A stretch of 43,692 nucleotides of DNA from Sulfitobacter delicatus (GTDB lineage: Bacteria; Pseudomonadota; Alphaproteobacteria; Rhodobacterales; Rhodobacteraceae), in contig NZ_FNBP01000016.1 in assembly GCF_900102535.1 (NCBI RefSeq), forward strand, positions 1 through 43,692. Direction: 5' to 3'. The position numbers and the translations under genes were made by a program. A model generated the notes under the pieces. The model was not told the origin of the DNA. It worked only from the letters and a program-made list of their open reading frames with translations, and made no database searches. This document shows positions 24,612 to 33,028 of the stretch, piece after piece (the first letter of the stretch is position 1; every line of letters begins with the position of its first letter).

Positions 24612-25129
24612 GGAAGCTGCCCTTTCAACACCTGAGGCAGACCCGCGATGACCTGCACCACAGTGTCTGCTTCACCCGCCAACGCGATGTTCAGCCGCCC
24701 CTGCGCCTCGCGGAATTGTCGTGCCATCGCGTTGTCTGGCACGATGCCTTGACCCACTTCGTTCGAGACGATGATCCAAGGTGCGGCGCAGCTGCGCAAG
24801 GCCTGCAAAAGATCGGTCTGCGCCTGCCCGAGATCATTTCCGTCCATCAAATGATTGCTCAACCACATGGTCGCACAGTCGATCAGCACTATTTCGCCAC
24901 TGGTGAGCCGTGACAACGGTTCCGCGAGATCGAGCGGACATTCGACCGTCTGCCACCCCGCATCACGCCGGGCGCGATGGATGTTCACGCGTTCTTGAAC
25001 TTCACCGTCCCAGATGCGACCGGTGGCAAGGTAAGTCTTTCTCAAACCACAAGAATTTGCGACATCTTCGGCCCATTGGGACTTGCCCGATGCTGCCCCG
25101 CCTAGGGCAAAGGTATTTCTTGGCAACAT
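24608..25129 (-). CDS. cobU: Adenosylcobinamide kinase / adenosylcobinamide-phosphate guanylyltransferase
   Basis: A 173-residue bifunctional enzyme that phosphorylates adenosylcobinamide and then transfers GMP to give AdoCbi-GDP. The P-loop is GGAASGKS (10-17). The conserved block with the GMP-acceptor histidine is RVNIHRARRDAGWQTVE. VLIDCATMWLSN and VSNEVGQGIVPDN complete the family pattern. I chose ATG 25129, with GGTGA upstream; a TTG start at 25153 would add eight residues and cross the rpoH promoter region. It is coupled to the following phosphatase gene. Confidence 0.94.
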   Translation of the reverse strand: MLPRNTFALGGAASGKSQWAEDVANSCGLRKTYLATGRIWDGEVQERVNIHRARRDAGWQTVECPLDLAEPLSRLTSGEIVLIDCATMWLSNHLMDGNDLGQAQTDLLQALRSCAAPWIIVSNEVGQGIVPDNAMARQFREAQGRLNIALAGEADTVVQVIAGLPQVLKGQLP

Positions 25130-25145
25130 CTTTTCACCAAATATT

Positions 25146-25172
25146 TGAACCAAATGGCATAGCTCTGCGTAT
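25146..25172 (+). promoter_or_regulatory. Candidate ECF-sigma promoter of rpoH
   Basis: TGAACC (25146-25151) and CGTAT (25168-25172) are 16 nt apart. This resembles the TGATCC/CGTA pattern of RpoE (ECF11) promoters in Rhodobacter, which activate rpoH2 under singlet oxygen. One -35 base and the spacing differ from the usual form. The predicted start near 25179 leaves a leader of about 47 nt. Confidence 0.4.
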
Positions 25173-25225
25173 CTCTCTCAACGGCGCATCACAAGCCAAG
25201 CCACGCTTCAAGGGGGATATCCAAG

Positions 25226-26104
25226 ATGTCATTGCAGACCGCACGCGAATTTTCACTCACCCGCACCGCTATGAAGGCCGAGTTGCTCGACGCCGACACA
25301 GAGCTTGAATTGGCCTACGCTTGGCGCGACCAGCGGGACGAGGCTGCACTGCACCGTCTGATCACCGCTTACATGCGTCTGGCGATCTCCATGGCCGGCA
25401 AGTTCAAGCGCTACGGTGCGCCGATGAACGACCTGATCCAAGAAGCGGGTCTTGGCCTGATGAAAGCCGCCGATAAGTTTGACCCCGACCGCGGCGTGCG
25501 CTTTTCGACCTATGCGGTTTGGTGGATCAAGGCGAGCATCCAAGACCACGTGATGCGCAACTGGTCGATGGTGCGCACCGGCTCGACCTCCTCCCAAAAA
25601 TCCCTGTTCTTCAACATGCGCCGTGTGCAGGCCCGGTTGGAGCGTGAAGCCTCCGCCATGGGCGAGACGCTGGACAAGCATCAGCTGCGCCAAATGATTT
25701 CGACCGAGATCGGCGTGCCGCTGCACGATGTCGAGATGATGGAAGGCCGTCTGTCAGGCTCGGACTATTCGCTCAATGCTACCCAGAGCGCCGAAGACGA
25801 AGGCCGCGAGTGGATCGAGGCACTGGCAGATGAAAGCGCGCAGGCTGCTGAGCGTGTCGAGGAAAGCCATGACACCGCCCAGCTACGCAACTGGCTGCTG
25901 ACCGCGATGCAGGGTCTGTCGGACCGCGAGCAGTTCATCGTCCGCGAGCGCAAACTGCGCGATCCGTCACGCACCTTGGAAAGTCTTGGCGATGAGTTGA
26001 GCCTCAGCAAAGAACGGGTGCGTCAGTTGGAAGCGGCGGCCTTTGGTAAGATGCGCAAATCGCTTGAGATGCAATCGCGCGAGGTCTTTGCCTTCTTGGC
26101 CTGA
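25226..26104 (+). CDS. rpoH: RNA polymerase sigma-32 factor
   Basis: A 292-residue sigma-70 family factor. Region 2 has APMNDLIQEAGLGLMKAADKF and FSTYAVWWIKASIQDHVM (about 65-110). The RpoH box is QKSLFFNMRR (124-133). Region 4 has LGDELSLSKERVRQLEAAAFGKMR near the C terminus. It directs transcription of heat-shock or oxidative-stress genes. Rhodobacteraceae usually carry two paralogues. The divergent RpoH box and ECF-like promoter suggest the RpoHII type, but this is tentative. GGGGGAT precedes the ATG. A weak hairpin (GCCCC/GGGGC, 26111-26128) follows the stop. Confidence 0.95.
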   Translation: MSLQTAREFSLTRTAMKAELLDADTELELAYAWRDQRDEAALHRLITAYMRLAISMAGKFKRYGAPMNDLIQEAGLGLMKAADKFDPDRGVRFSTYAVWWIKASIQDHVMRNWSMVRTGSTSSQKSLFFNMRRVQARLEREASAMGETLDKHQLRQMISTEIGVPLHDVEMMEGRLSGSDYSLNATQSAEDEGREWIEALADESAQAAERVEESHDTAQLRNWLLTAMQGLSDREQFIVRERKLRDPSRTLESLGDELSLSKERVRQLEAAAFGKMRKSLEMQSREVFAFLA

Positions 26105-26183
26105 CCCATCGCCCCCTCCCGCTGGGGCTGGCAGATTGCTGCGGCCCGGATTAAGGTCTCCCGAACACCAACGGGGGGCCTTT

Positions 26184-27377
26184 ATGCTGTCGGGCAAACA
26201 TATTCTGTTGATCATCGGCGGGGGCATCGCCGCCTATAAATCGCTCGATCTGATCCGCCGGTTGCGCGAGCGCGGGGCGCGGGTGACCCCGGTGCTGACG
26301 CGTGCGGGGGAGGAGTTTGTCACGCCTCTGTCGGTCTCCGCACTGACGGGGGTGAAGGTCTTTCGCGACCTTTTTGACCTCGGGGATGAGGCCGAGATGG
26401 GTCATATTCAACTCAGCCGCGCGGCCGATCTGCTGGTGGTGGCCCCGGCCACGGCGGATCTGATGGCGAAAATGGCGCATGGCGCGGCGAATGATCTGGC
26501 CTCGACCCTGCTTTTGGCCACCGACACGCCGGTCTTGCTGGCCCCTGCGATGAATGTGCGCATGTGGCAGCACCCCGCGACGCAGCGCAACATGGCCACC
26601 CTGCGCGGCGACGGCATTGCCATGGTTGGCCCGAACGCCGGCGATATGGCCTGCGGTGAGTTCGGTCCGGGGCGCATGGCGGAACCTCTGGAAATCGTCG
26701 CTGCGATTGAGGCGCGCTTGGGGGCAGGGCCACTTAAGGGCAAACGCATCCTCGTCACCTCCGGCCCAACCCATGAGCCGATTGATCCGGTGCGCTATAT
26801 CGCCAACCGCTCCTCCGGCGCGCAAGGCACGGCCATCGCGCGGGCGCTGGCGGCTTTGGGGGCCGAGGTGGTCTTTGTCACCGGCCCCGCGGATGTGCCG
26901 CCGCCTGAGGGGGTGCAGATCATCGCGGTGCAGACCGCGCAGGAGATGATGCAGGCCGCCGAAGCCGCGCTTCCGGTCGATGCCGGTGTCTTTGCCGCTG
27001 CCGTGGCCGATTGGCATGTGGTGGGCGCGGGGGACCGCAAGTTGAAAAAATCCAAAGACGGGCTGCCCGCGCTCAGCTTTGCCGAAAACCCCGACATCCT
27101 GAAAACGATCAGCCAGCGTACCGAGCACCGCCCCCCACTTGTCGTGGGCTTTGCCGCCGAGACCAATGACGTGCTCGCCCATGCCACCGCCAAACGCGCG
27201 CGCAAGGGCTGTGATTGGATCGTCGCCAATGATGTCTCGCCCGGCACCGGGATCATGGGCGGCCGCGAAAATGCGGTGACGCTGATCACCGAAGCGGGCG
27301 CCGAGGAGTGGCCGCGCATGGGCAAGGACGCCGTTGCCGCCCGTCTCGCTGACCGTATCGCCGCAGAGCTGGCCTAA
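26184..27377 (+). CDS. coaBC: Bifunctional phosphopantothenoylcysteine decarboxylase / phosphopantothenate--cysteine ligase
   Basis: A 397-residue fusion of normal layout. The FMN-dependent CoaC domain (1-180) has GGGIAAYKS, catalytic H74 (GHIQLSRAADLL), APAMN and C156 (MACGEFGPGRM). The CoaB domain (from about 182) has ILVTSGPTHEPIDPVRYI, SSGAQG and KLKKSKDG. It makes 4'-phosphopantetheine from phosphopantothenate, cysteine and CTP. ATG 26184 follows a GGGGGG run; upstream frame extension lies inside rpoH. dut starts 6 nt downstream, a common coupling. Confidence 0.96.
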   Translation: MLSGKHILLIIGGGIAAYKSLDLIRRLRERGARVTPVLTRAGEEFVTPLSVSALTGVKVFRDLFDLGDEAEMGHIQLSRAADLLVVAPATADLMAKMAHGAANDLASTLLLATDTPVLLAPAMNVRMWQHPATQRNMATLRGDGIAMVGPNAGDMACGEFGPGRMAEPLEIVAAIEARLGAGPLKGKRILVTSGPTHEPIDPVRYIANRSSGAQGTAIARALAALGAEVVFVTGPADVPPPEGVQIIAVQTAQEMMQAAEAALPVDAGVFAAAVADWHVVGAGDRKLKKSKDGLPALSFAENPDILKTISQRTEHRPPLVVGFAAETNDVLAHATAKRARKGCDWIVANDVSPGTGIMGGRENAVTLITEAGAEEWPRMGKDAVAARLADRIAAELA

Positions 27378-27383
27378 GAGGGC

Positions 27384-27839
27384 ATGATGATCACAATCAA
27401 ACTCCGCTGGGCCGAGGGCGCGGACCAAACCCTGCCGCTGCCCGCCTATGAGACCACCGGCGCTGCTGGCGCCGATCTGCGCGCCAATCTGCCGGGTGGC
27501 GCGGTCACCTTGGCCCCCGGTGCGCGGGCGCTGATCTCGACCGGGGTCCACATGGCGATCCCGGAGGGGTTCGAGGTGCAGGTCCGGCCGCGCTCGGGCT
27601 TAGCGCTGAAACATGGCATCACGCTCATCAATAGCCCCGGCACGATCGACAGCGATTATCGCGGCGTCGTCGGCGTGATCCTTGGCAATACGGGGCAGGA
27701 GGCCTTCACGGTAGAGCACGGCATGCGCATCGCGCAGATGGTCGTGGCTCCGGTGTTGCAGGCGGGGTTTGATCTGGTGGACGGCTTGGATGAAACACCC
27801 CGCGGCTCGGGCGGTTTTGGCTCGACAGGGGCGGGCTGA
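27384..27839 (+). CDS. dut: Deoxyuridine 5'-triphosphate nucleotidohydrolase
   Basis: A 151-residue trimeric dUTPase with all five motifs: [33 protein letters not shown] (catalytic Asp and uracil hairpin), GMRIAQMV and C-terminal [10 protein letters not shown]. It hydrolyses dUTP to dUMP and PPi. Two adjacent ATGs (27384, 27387) are possible starts. It follows coaBC by 6 nt and shares base 27839 with the next start (TGATG), so the three genes are one transcript. Confidence 0.96.
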   Translation: MMITIKLRWAEGADQTLPLPAYETTGAAGADLRANLPGGAVTLAPGARALISTGVHMAIPEGFEVQVRPRSGLALKHGITLINSPGTIDSDYRGVVGVILGNTGQEAFTVEHGMRIAQMVVAPVLQAGFDLVDGLDETPRGSGGFGSTGAG

Positions 27840-28870
27840 TGGCGGCGGTTCTGATCATTGCGGTCGCGATCTGGTTCGGCGGCGGCCTTCTGGGCATGCC
27901 GCGGGGGCTACGGGCTGGCTTGCTCACAGTGATGTTCGTGGCGCTGGTCGCCTTGCATATGGTGTTCCCATCAGACCATCCGCTGCGCCTCGCGACCGGC
28001 GGCAGCGCGGCGCCTTGGTTGTTGTTCGGCGGCTTCGCCGCGCTGGTGGCACTCTACCGAATGGGGCTTTCGACCCTGCGTGCACGGGCCACCCCTGCTG
28101 ATGCGGCGCCTGCATCGGGCAGCTTCTCCGACAGTGAGCTGAACCGCTACGCCCGCCACATCGTCTTGCGCGAGGTCGGCGGGGCTGGGCAGAAGGCGTT
28201 GAAGAACGCCAAGGTGCTGGTTGTCGGCGCAGGCGGCCTCGGCGCGCCGGCGCTGCAATATCTCGCGGCGGCTGGGGTCGGGACCATTGGTGTGATTGAC
28301 GATGACGAGGTCGAAAACGCCAACTTGCAACGGCAGGTGATCCACAAGGACGCGTCTATCGGCACGCCCAAAGTCTTTTCCGCTCAGGCCGAGATGACCG
28401 CCCAGAACCCGCATGTCACCGTGCGCCCCTATCACCGCCGTTTGACGGATGAGATCGCCGCCGAACTGGTGGCCGACTACGACCTCGTGCTCGACGGCAC
28501 TGATAATTTCGACACCCGTTACCGCATCAACGCCGCCTGTGTCGCGGCTGGCGTGCCGCTGATTTCAGGCGCGCTGAGCCAGTGGGAAGGGCAACTCAGC
28601 GTCTTCGACCCCGCACGCGGCGCGCCCTGCTATCGCTGCATCTTTCCCAAAGCCCCAGCGGCGGGCCTTGCGCCTTCCTGCGCCGAGGCCGGTGTGATCG
28701 GCCCGCTGCCCGGTGTGATCGGCACGATGATGGCGCTGGAGGCGATCAAGCTAATCACCGGCGCGGGCAGCGTGCTGCGCGGGCAGATGATGATCTACGA
28801 CGGGCTCTACGGCGAAAACCGCCAGATCGCGATTGCGCGGCGTCGGGGCTGCGAAACCTGCGGCGGGTGA
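27839..28870 (+). CDS. Membrane-anchored MoeB/ThiF (E1-like) adenylyltransferase
   Basis: A 343-residue protein. Residues 1-75 hold about three hydrophobic segments (2-19, 25-43, 57-74). A full E1-like domain follows: RHIVLREVGGAGQ, the nucleotide loop GAGGLGAP (130-137), DDDEVENANLQRQVIH, DGTDNFDTRYRIN, and zinc cysteine pairs C264/C267 and C338/C341. C281 lies in the usual crossover-loop position. E1-like enzymes adenylate the C-terminal Gly-Gly of MoaD or ThiS. No partner or sulfurtransferase is encoded nearby, so molybdopterin, thiamine and other pathways remain open. The tether would place catalysis at the cytoplasmic membrane face. It overlaps the dut stop by one base. Confidence 0.92.
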   Translation: MAAVLIIAVAIWFGGGLLGMPRGLRAGLLTVMFVALVALHMVFPSDHPLRLATGGSAAPWLLFGGFAALVALYRMGLSTLRARATPADAAPASGSFSDSELNRYARHIVLREVGGAGQKALKNAKVLVVGAGGLGAPALQYLAAAGVGTIGVIDDDEVENANLQRQVIHKDASIGTPKVFSAQAEMTAQNPHVTVRPYHRRLTDEIAAELVADYDLVLDGTDNFDTRYRINAACVAAGVPLISGALSQWEGQLSVFDPARGAPCYRCIFPKAPAAGLAPSCAEAGVIGPLPGVIGTMMALEAIKLITGAGSVLRGQMMIYDGLYGENRQIAIARRRGCETCGG

Positions 28871-28918
28871 TTGCAAGTCCCCCTGCCGCGCCCCATCTTG
28901 AGGCCAAAGGAGACTTTC

Positions 28919-30931
28919 ATGACAAATCCGCTGCTCGCTGACTGGGACACCCCTTTCGGCATCGCCCCCTTTGACCGTATTTCCGACGAAGATTTCGCGC
29001 CCGCGCTCAAGACGGCGCTTGCCGAACACCGGGCCGAGATTGACGCCATCGCGGGCAACCCTGACGCCCCCAGCTTTGCCAATACTGTAGAGGCGCTCGA
29101 AGCCTCGGGCCAAGCGCTCGACAAGGTGCTGAGCGTGTTCTTCACCGTCGCAGGCGCCGACAGCAACCCGACACGCGAGGCGTTGCAGCGCGACTTCTCG
29201 CCGGAATTGGCCGCGCATCAATCCGCCATCTCTGGCAACGAAGCGCTGTTTGCGCGGATCGCGGCAGTTTGGGAAGCGCGAGACGGTCTGGGCCTGACAG
29301 ACGAACAAGCGCGGGTGCTGATGCTGACCCATCGTGGCTTTGTCCGGGCGGGTGCGGCGCTTACTGGCGATGCGGCGAAGCGGATGAAAGAGATCAAAGC
29401 GCGGCTGGCGGTGCTGGGCACCCAGTTCACGCAAAACCTGCTGGCGGATGAGCGCGCTTGGTTCATGCCGCTGGATGAGAGTGATCTCACGGGCCTGCCT
29501 GATTTCGTGATCGACACCGCCCGAGCGGCGGGGGAGGAAAAGGGCACGGACGGCCCGGTGGTGACCCTGTCGCGGTCGCTGATCGTGCCCTTCCTGCAAT
29601 TCTCTGACCGCCGCGACCTGCGCGAAAAGGCCTTCCGCGCATGGGAAGCACGCGGGGCGAATGGCGGCGAGACCGACAACCGCGAGATTGCCGCCGAGAC
29701 ACTGGCACTGCGGCAAGAGCGGGCGGAATTGCTCGGCTATGAAAACTTCGCGGCCTATAAGCTGGAAACTGAAATGGCCAAGACGCCGCAGGCCGTGCGT
29801 GACTTGCTGATGTCGGTCTGGAAACCCGCCAAGGCGCAGGCCGATGCCGACGCGCAGGTGCTGACCGCGCTGATGCAAAAAGACGGTGTCAACGGCCCGC
29901 TAGAGCCGTGGGACTGGCGCTACTACGCCGAAAAACGCCGTGCAGCGGAGCATGACCTCGACGAGGCCGCGTTGAAACCCTTCTTCCAGCTCGACCGGAT
30001 GATCGACGCGGCTTTTGACTGTGCCACCCGTCTCTTCGGTCTCCAGTTCGCACCGCTCGATGTGCCCCTCTACCATCCCGATTGCCGGGCGTGGGAAGTG
30101 ACGCGAGACGGCAAACATGTGGCGGTCTTTATCGGGGACTATTTCGCGCGCGGCTCAAAGCGCTCTGGCGCGTGGTGCTCGGCGATGCGGGCGCAGGCGA
30201 AGTTCCCGCAAGACCAAGCGCCCGTGGTGATCAACGTCTGCAACTTTGCCAAGGGTGACCCGGCACTGCTGTCTTATGACGATGCCCGCACCCTGTTTCA
30301 CGAGTTCGGCCATGCGCTGCACCAGATGCTGTCGGATGTGACCTATGAAAGCGTCAGCGGCACTTCGGTGGCGCGGGACTTTGTTGAGCTGCCCAGCCAG
30401 CTTTACGAGCATTGGCTGGACCAGCCGGAAGTCTTGCAGGAGTTCGCCACCCACGCCCGCACGGGCGAGGCGATGCCGCGCGAGATGCTCGAAAAAGTGC
30501 TGAAGGCTGCGACCTTCGACATGGGGTTCCAGACGGTGGAATACATCGCCTCGGCGCTGGTCGATCTGGAGTTCCACGACGGCGCAGCCCCGACCGATCC
30601 GATGGCGCGGCAGGCTGAGGTCTTGGACAGCATCAGCATGCCGCAAGCCATCCGGATGCGTCACGCCACACCGCAGTTTGCCCATGTCTTTGCAGGCGAC
30701 GGCTATTCCAGCGCCTACTACAGTTACATGTGGTCCGAGGTGATGGACGCCGACGCTTTCGCGGCCTTCGAGGAAGCGGGCGGGGCCTTTGATGTCGAAC
30801 GCGCCAAGGCGCTGGAAACCCATATCCTTTCAACAGGCGGCAGCCGCGATCCGGCGGAACTCTACACCGCGTTCCGGGGGCGTTTGCCGGGGGTCGAGGC
30901 GCTGCTCAAGGGACGCGGGCTGGCAGCCTGA
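28919..30931 (+). CDS. M3 family oligopeptidase (peptidyl-dipeptidase Dcp / OpdA type)
   Basis: A 670-residue cytoplasmic zinc metallopeptidase. HEFGH is at 461-465, with a third ligand in DFVELPSQLYEHWL about 25-30 residues on. The C-terminal FAGDGYSSAYYSYMWSEVMDADAFAAF block is typical of M3. No signal peptide is present. It degrades short peptides. Dcp and oligopeptidase A cannot be told apart by eye. AAAGGAG lies 6 nt before ATG 28919. It follows the MoeB gene by 48 nt and ends at a hairpin shared with the convergent dehydrogenase gene. Confidence 0.93.
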   Translation: MTNPLLADWDTPFGIAPFDRISDEDFAPALKTALAEHRAEIDAIAGNPDAPSFANTVEALEASGQALDKVLSVFFTVAGADSNPTREALQRDFSPELAAHQSAISGNEALFARIAAVWEARDGLGLTDEQARVLMLTHRGFVRAGAALTGDAAKRMKEIKARLAVLGTQFTQNLLADERAWFMPLDESDLTGLPDFVIDTARAAGEEKGTDGPVVTLSRSLIVPFLQFSDRRDLREKAFRAWEARGANGGETDNREIAAETLALRQERAELLGYENFAAYKLETEMAKTPQAVRDLLMSVWKPAKAQADADAQVLTALMQKDGVNGPLEPWDWRYYAEKRRAAEHDLDEAALKPFFQLDRMIDAAFDCATRLFGLQFAPLDVPLYHPDCRAWEVTRDGKHVAVFIGDYFARGSKRSGAWCSAMRAQAKFPQDQAPVVINVCNFAKGDPALLSYDDARTLFHEFGHALHQMLSDVTYESVSGTSVARDFVELPSQLYEHWLDQPEVLQEFATHARTGEAMPREMLEKVLKAATFDMGFQTVEYIASALVDLEFHDGAAPTDPMARQAEVLDSISMPQAIRMRHATPQFAHVFAGDGYSSAYYSYMWSEVMDADAFAAFEEAGGAFDVERAKALETHILSTGGSRDPAELYTAFRGRLPGVEALLKGRGLAA

Positions 30932-30939
30932 ACAAGGGG

Positions 30940-30959
30940 CCGGGGGTCAGTACCCCCGG
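30940..30959. terminator. Hairpin between convergent genes
   Basis: A perfect 8-bp stem CCGGGGGT/ACCCCCGG (30940-30947, 30952-30959) with a four-base loop. It begins 9 nt after the peptidase stop and includes the dehydrogenase stop codon. No T-run follows, so termination strength is uncertain. Confidence 0.5.
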
Positions 30960-31885
30960 TCGCGGTCCACCAGATGCAGCAGAGGCTCCCCGGCTTCGCT
31001 GCGGCGAATGTTCTCGGCAATCACCTCGGAGGCCGTGTCATTCCGCGTCGCGGCGGCGATATGCGGGGTCACGGTGACATTGGGATGCGCCCAGTAGGGG
31101 TGATCCTCGGGCAGCGGCTCGACCCGGAAGACATCCAGCGTTGCATGAGCGATCTGGCCACTGTCGAGTGCTGCGAGCAGCGCGTCGTCATTAATCAGCG
31201 GACCGCGCCCGGGGTTGATGATAAAGGCCCCTTTGGGCATCTGCGCGAGCGTTTCAGCGTTGATGACATTCTGCGTCGCGGGCGTGTCGGGCATCAGCAG
31301 CACGGCGATCTGAGCGCTCTTGAGCGCTTCGGTCAAACCCGCGTCACCATGTAGACAGCGCACGCCATCGACCGCCTTCTCACTCCGCGACCAGCCGCTG
31401 ACGTTAAAGCCCAGCCCAACCAGCGCCTCGGCCACCGCCTGCCCAAGCGCGCCGAGCCCAAGGATCGCGACACTGCGATCACGGGCGAGCGGCTGGCTGC
31501 GCGGCTCCCATTTGGCGTCTTGCCGGGTGATGTCGATATCCAGCCCCAGATGATAGCGCAGCACATGGCCGGTGACCCATTCGACCATGCCGTGGGTCAG
31601 GCCAAAATCAACCATCCGGGTCAGCGGGATTTTTAGGGTCTCGTTGCCGGTGATGTTCTCCACCCCGGCCCAGAGGTTCAGCACCGCTTTGGCGCGGGTG
31701 TAGGGGGTGAAATCCTGCAAATCGCTGTTGGGCGCATAGACGATGTAATCGACCTCTTCGGGCGCAAATTTCGTGGCGAGTTTGAAATTCCGCCCCGCCA
31801 GCGCCTTGGTCAACGCATCCGTCAGGGGCTGTTCATACCCGGTCCAGCGTTCGGCTTTGGCGGCGAAAAGAATGTTGAGCGTCAT
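30947..31885 (-). CDS. Glyoxylate/hydroxypyruvate reductase A-type 2-hydroxyacid dehydrogenase
   Basis: A 312-residue NAD(P)H-dependent D-2-hydroxyacid dehydrogenase of the GhrA group. The Rossmann motif GLGALGQAVAEAL lies in the middle. The catalytic Arg is in NPGRGPLI, the Glu in VEPLPEDHPYW and the His in TPHIAA. It reduces glyoxylate or hydroxypyruvate. Its ATG is only 3 nt after the rodA stop, with AAGG inside the rodA tail, so it is expressed as the last cistron of the cell-shape operon. I see no functional link between the two. Confidence 0.92.
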   Translation of the reverse strand: MTLNILFAAKAERWTGYEQPLTDALTKALAGRNFKLATKFAPEEVDYIVYAPNSDLQDFTPYTRAKAVLNLWAGVENITGNETLKIPLTRMVDFGLTHGMVEWVTGHVLRYHLGLDIDITRQDAKWEPRSQPLARDRSVAILGLGALGQAVAEALVGLGFNVSGWSRSEKAVDGVRCLHGDAGLTEALKSAQIAVLLMPDTPATQNVINAETLAQMPKGAFIINPGRGPLINDDALLAALDSGQIAHATLDVFRVEPLPEDHPYWAHPNVTVTPHIAAATRNDTASEVIAENIRRSEAGEPLLHLVDRDRGY

Positions 31886-31888
31886 AAT

Positions 31889-33028
31889 TTACCTTGGTCT
31901 GTGAACATGCGCCGATTGCACGAGGCCAAAGGCCAAGAGCAGCACCAACATGGCTGAACCACCGTAGCTCACCATCGGCAGCGGCACGCCCACCACCGGG
32001 GCCAGCCCCATGACCATCGACATGTTGACGGCGAAAAAGAGAAAGAAGTTGAGCGCGATGCCTAGCGTCAGCAGGCTTGCGAAACGGTCTTTGTTCTTGA
32101 TCGCCGAGACGATGCAAAACAGGATGATGAGTGCATAGAGGCAGAGCAATGACACGCCACCAAGAAAGCCAAACTCTTCGGCCAAGGTGGTGAAGATGAA
32201 GTCGGTGTGTTTCTCGGGCAGGAAGTTCAGCCGCGACTGTGTGCCTTGCATGAACCCCCGCCCAGACCAACCGCCCGAGCCGAGCGCGATCTTGGACTGC
32301 GTAATGTGATAGCCCGCGCCCAATGGGTCTTGGCTGGGATCAATGAAGGTATCAATGCGGCGGTATTGGTAGTCTTTGAGCAACTGCCATGGCGTGCCGC
32401 GTGACTGGAAAACCGCTGTGACCAGCCCGATGGCGGCAGCGATGACAGCGGCGAAATAGGCCCAGTGGACGCCCGCGAGGAACATCAACCCGCCGCCTGC
32501 GGTCAGCAGCAAGATCGAGGTGCCAAGGTCGGGCTGTTTCAGCACAAGCGCGGTGGGCACGACGATGATTAGAATAGGCAGCAACACCCAAAAGGGGCGC
32601 GAGACCTTTTTCACGGGAAGCCAGTCGTAGTAGGCCGCCAAAAACAGCACCAGCGTGATCTTCATCAATTCCGACGGCTGTAGCCGCATGAAACCAATGT
32701 CGATCCAGCGCTGCGCCCCCATGCCGACAGAGCCGAAAAGCTCAACCGCCACCAAAAGCACCAGCGTCGCCCCATAGGCCACGCCCGAGAGGTTGCGCCA
32801 AAGCCAGATCGGCACCATTGCCACGGTGAACATGATCGCCAGTCCCAGCCCAAACCGCTTGATCTGCGGCTCGGCCCAAGGGCTGAACGACCCGCCCGCC
32901 ACGGAATAGAGCATCAAGAACCCGACGCCTGCGACAGAGGTCAGTAGGATCGCCAGCGGCCAGTTCATAAACAGGATCTTGCGTAGCCCGGTGGGGACGT
33001 GTTTGACCGTATGTTCGAGGTAGCTCAT
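31889..33028 (-). CDS. rodA: Rod-shape peptidoglycan glycosyltransferase RodA
   Basis: A 379-residue SEDS-family polymerase with about ten membrane spans. Diagnostic stretches are GAQRWIDIGFMRLQPSELMKI, VLKQPDLGTS, LPEKHTDFIFTTLAEEFGFLGG and PLPMVSYGGSAMLVLL. It polymerises lipid II in the elongasome with PBP2. Start ATG 33028 overlaps the mrdA stop (ATGA, 4 bp), giving translational coupling. Longer in-frame versions reaching 33232 lie within mrdA and are not conserved. Confidence 0.96.
   Translation of the reverse strand: MSYLEHTVKHVPTGLRKILFMNWPLAILLTSVAGVGFLMLYSVAGGSFSPWAEPQIKRFGLGLAIMFTVAMVPIWLWRNLSGVAYGATLVLLVAVELFGSVGMGAQRWIDIGFMRLQPSELMKITLVLFLAAYYDWLPVKKVSRPFWVLLPILIIVVPTALVLKQPDLGTSILLLTAGGGLMFLAGVHWAYFAAVIAAAIGLVTAVFQSRGTPWQLLKDYQYRRIDTFIDPSQDPLGAGYHITQSKIALGSGGWSGRGFMQGTQSRLNFLPEKHTDFIFTTLAEEFGFLGGVSLLCLYALIILFCIVSAIKNKDRFASLLTLGIALNFFLFFAVNMSMVMGLAPVVGVPLPMVSYGGSAMLVLLLAFGLVQSAHVHRPR

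Noticed and set aside
26151..27551. Long minus-strand frame (466 codons)
   Set aside because: It is antisense to coaBC and the dut start. Composition is rich in Arg, Gly and His, as expected of a shadow frame.
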